A stretch of 64,000 nt of DNA from Ectocarpus siliculosus (Eukaryota > Sar > Phaeophyceae > Ectocarpales > Ectocarpaceae): the NCBI GenBank assembly GCA_000310025.1, contig FN649735.1:702564-766563 (forward strand), read 5' to 3'. The position numbers and the translations under genes are program-made. Under the pieces are notes generated by a model, which was not told the DNA's origin, did not search any database, and saw only the letters and a program-made list of their open reading frames with translations. Positions 62,383 to 64,000 of this stretch are shown here, in pieces (the stretch's first letter is position 1; each line of letters opens with the position of its first letter).

Positions 62383-63810
62383 GTCGCCTTCTTGGATGGG
62401 GCTTGTCGCGCCGCCCTTCCCTGCGAAAACGCCACGAACGAGCACGAGAGGGGGAACTGCAAGAGGCAGTACAGCCCTTCCATCGCTACGAAACCCTCCA
62501 CGCAAGCGGTCTGGTTCTTGGCCGAGTGCGCCAGCACCGCGACCGAGAACACTAGCCCCGCCACCTGGCAGAGTGCAAAACGAGCGCACAAATGAGCATA
62601 AAAGGATGGGAAACAGATGTGTATGTGTCTTCGTTGTTCCTGTAGCATCGATCGCGCTAACCGGCTGACTAATGAAAAGACACCAGTCTCAGGGCGGTTG
62701 AAAACACAAAACACTTCTAAATGCCATGAACTGGGACCCCGTGAGGTGTGTGTATGTGTGTGTGTGCGTCTTTATTATTAGCATCGACCACGCCAACCGG
62801 CTGAAAAACGAAAATACGTCAGTCTCAGTGCGGGTGATAACCAAGAACACTTCTAAATGCCATTATCTGGGACCCCGTGAGGGGGCAGCATGGGGCAGAC
62901 TAAACTATTCTCGGGATCAAAGACAGAAACGGTAGTACCAGAAGTATGTGTTGTGTGTGTGTTTGTTTATAAGCATCGACCGCGCTAAGCGGCTGAACAA
63001 TGAAAATACGCCAGTCTTAGTGCTGTTGAAAAATGTGTTCGTTTGTGTGTGTGTTTACTATTAGCATCGACCGCGCTACCCGGCTGACCAATGAAAAGAC
63101 GTCAGTCTTAGTGCGGTTGAAAACACTAAACATTGTATCTGCCATGAACTGGGACCCCGTGAGGGGGCAGCATGGGGGAGGCTAAACTATCCTCCAGATC
63201 AAAGACAGAAACGGTAGCAACAGAAGAACACTGCACGCGCCTACCAAGGCTGTTACCTTGCACTCGAGTTCGTTTTGGGGTGCTTTCACCATTATCTTCC
63301 TTGTTATCGCTACCTCATTTTCATCGTCCTTTTCACAGCAATCTTTTGGCAGTTCTTCCCTAGCCCTGCGTCTTTTGTTGTGGGGAAGGTCATCTGGCTC
63401 AAACCCTTTGCTCTCTTCCACTCCTACATGTATTCCTCCTCCATCGTCGTCTTCGTCCTCCTTTCTTCCCTTTCCCTTTCCTTCGTCTCCGTCACTCCCA
63501 AAATAATTACCCTCATCACTATTGTTGTCGCAGAGATCTCAACCGATTGGCCGTGGTGGAAGTTGGTCGATTAGTAGCTCATGACGTTTGAACGTATCGC
63601 GAGTTCGCACCGACAGAAAACGAGCTAGCTCGAAGGTAAACCGTCTCCGAATCCTGTCGTGTGAAAATCTTTCAGGCGAACCAAGGCTCTTTCGTCGTCA
63701 AAATTCCCCCGGCAAAAATCTTCGTGCGCCAAGTGGTTGGCGATAGCAACGATGAGTCGATTGGTGACTTTGCCAAGACCACCATTCGTTGAAAAAGCAG
63801 TAGTAAGCAG
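62383..63810 (-). CDS. Unrecognised gene, partial, acidic domain followed by hydrophobic exon
   Basis: Three exons on minus join in phase. The first, ending at 63642, reads GGLGKVTNRLIVAIANHLAH, EDFCRGNFDDERALVRLK and DFHTTGFGD; its 5' boundary is unclear. The second, 63537-63257, is acidic then basic: SDEGNYFGSDGDEGKGKGRK, EDEDDDGGG, PHNKRRRAREELPK, KDCCEKDDENEVAITRK. It ends AAG|GTAACA. The third, 62564-62383, starts after CTCTGCCAG with VAGLVFSVAVLAHSAKNQTA and CVEGFVAMEGLYCLLQF, one or two membrane segments. The start must lie beyond 63810, perhaps outside the window. The tandem repeat family at 62642-63240 fills the intron between exons two and three. No family is recognised. Confidence 0.35.
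62642..63240 (+). repeat. Four tandem copies of a dispersed repeat
   Basis: Copies start near 62642, 62778, 62970 and 63061. Each begins with (T)TAGCATCGACCGCGCTAACC or a variant and goes on to GGCTGACCAATGAAAAGACG and CAGTCTTAGTGCGGTTGAAAA. Copies 1, 2 and 4 also share TGCCAT..CTGGGACCCCGTGAGG, and copies 2 and 4 share CTAAACTAT..AGATCAAAGACAGAAACGGTAG. TG-rich runs sit between copies. Confidence 0.9.
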
Positions 63811-64000
63811 GGTAGATCTAGACGGGTTGAAAGTTCCCGCACGGTGAATTGCCTTACTTGCAGCTCATTCTTCGAGGGCGGATCCTGGCGTTTGGATCGA
63901 CTTGTCGATGCTTCGATTTGCAATTGGGTTTACTTATAGTAACATCCAAAAGAATGGACTTGGTGCAGAGTTCCTCTTCCTTCTCTCCTGCGTGTAATCC

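Overview
The window looks like nuclear DNA of a brown alga close to Ectocarpus, or a similar stramenopile. This is inferred from long intron-rich genes, G/C-ending codons, runs of Gly, Ser, Ala and Gln, many short tandem repeats in introns, and a multidomain glycan enzyme of bacterial type. No ribosomal RNA, convincing tRNA, CRISPR array or intact virus was seen. Gene models were built by hand from open frames, GT-AG sites and matching codon phase.

Layout. 1-6079: pieces of an unrecognised membrane-protein gene on +. 6167-12785 (-): a three-exon gene with a discoidin-like (F5/8 type C) domain and two paired-Cys modules. 15696-19679 (+): a complete five-exon class I ubiquitin-conjugating enzyme of the UBE2K/E2-25K type with a C-terminal UBA domain. 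21539-22671 (+): a decayed ankyrin-repeat gene. 26082-36074 (-): a seven-exon SEC14/CRAL-TRIO gene with an N-terminal hydrophobic anchor or signal and a hydrophobic C-terminus; its third intron carries a repeat-bounded insert with its own open frames. 36270-45460 (+): a twelve-exon ribosomal oxygenase (RIOX1/NO66-type JmjC) gene, head to head with the SEC14 gene across 195 bp. 49263-60469 (+): a ten-exon gene for a protein of about 2750 residues joining an N-terminal anchor, a SAM methyltransferase, TPR-like helices, a beta-sandwich, a GT2-like glycosyltransferase and a GT4 glycosyltransferase. 62383-63810 (-): part of an unrecognised gene that appears to continue beyond the right edge.

The genes do not form an operon-like pathway. 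Two neighbours, SEC14 and RIOX1, share a short intergenic promoter region. The most striking feature is the 2750-residue fusion: its three enzymatic units are found in bacterial, especially cyanobacterial, polysaccharide loci, and here they lie behind a probable type II membrane anchor. The second theme is repeats reshaping introns: a minisatellite grown from an exon/intron boundary, a hairpin-ended MITE with telomere-like repeats, a duplication over a splice acceptor, and a dispersed family seen at three places.
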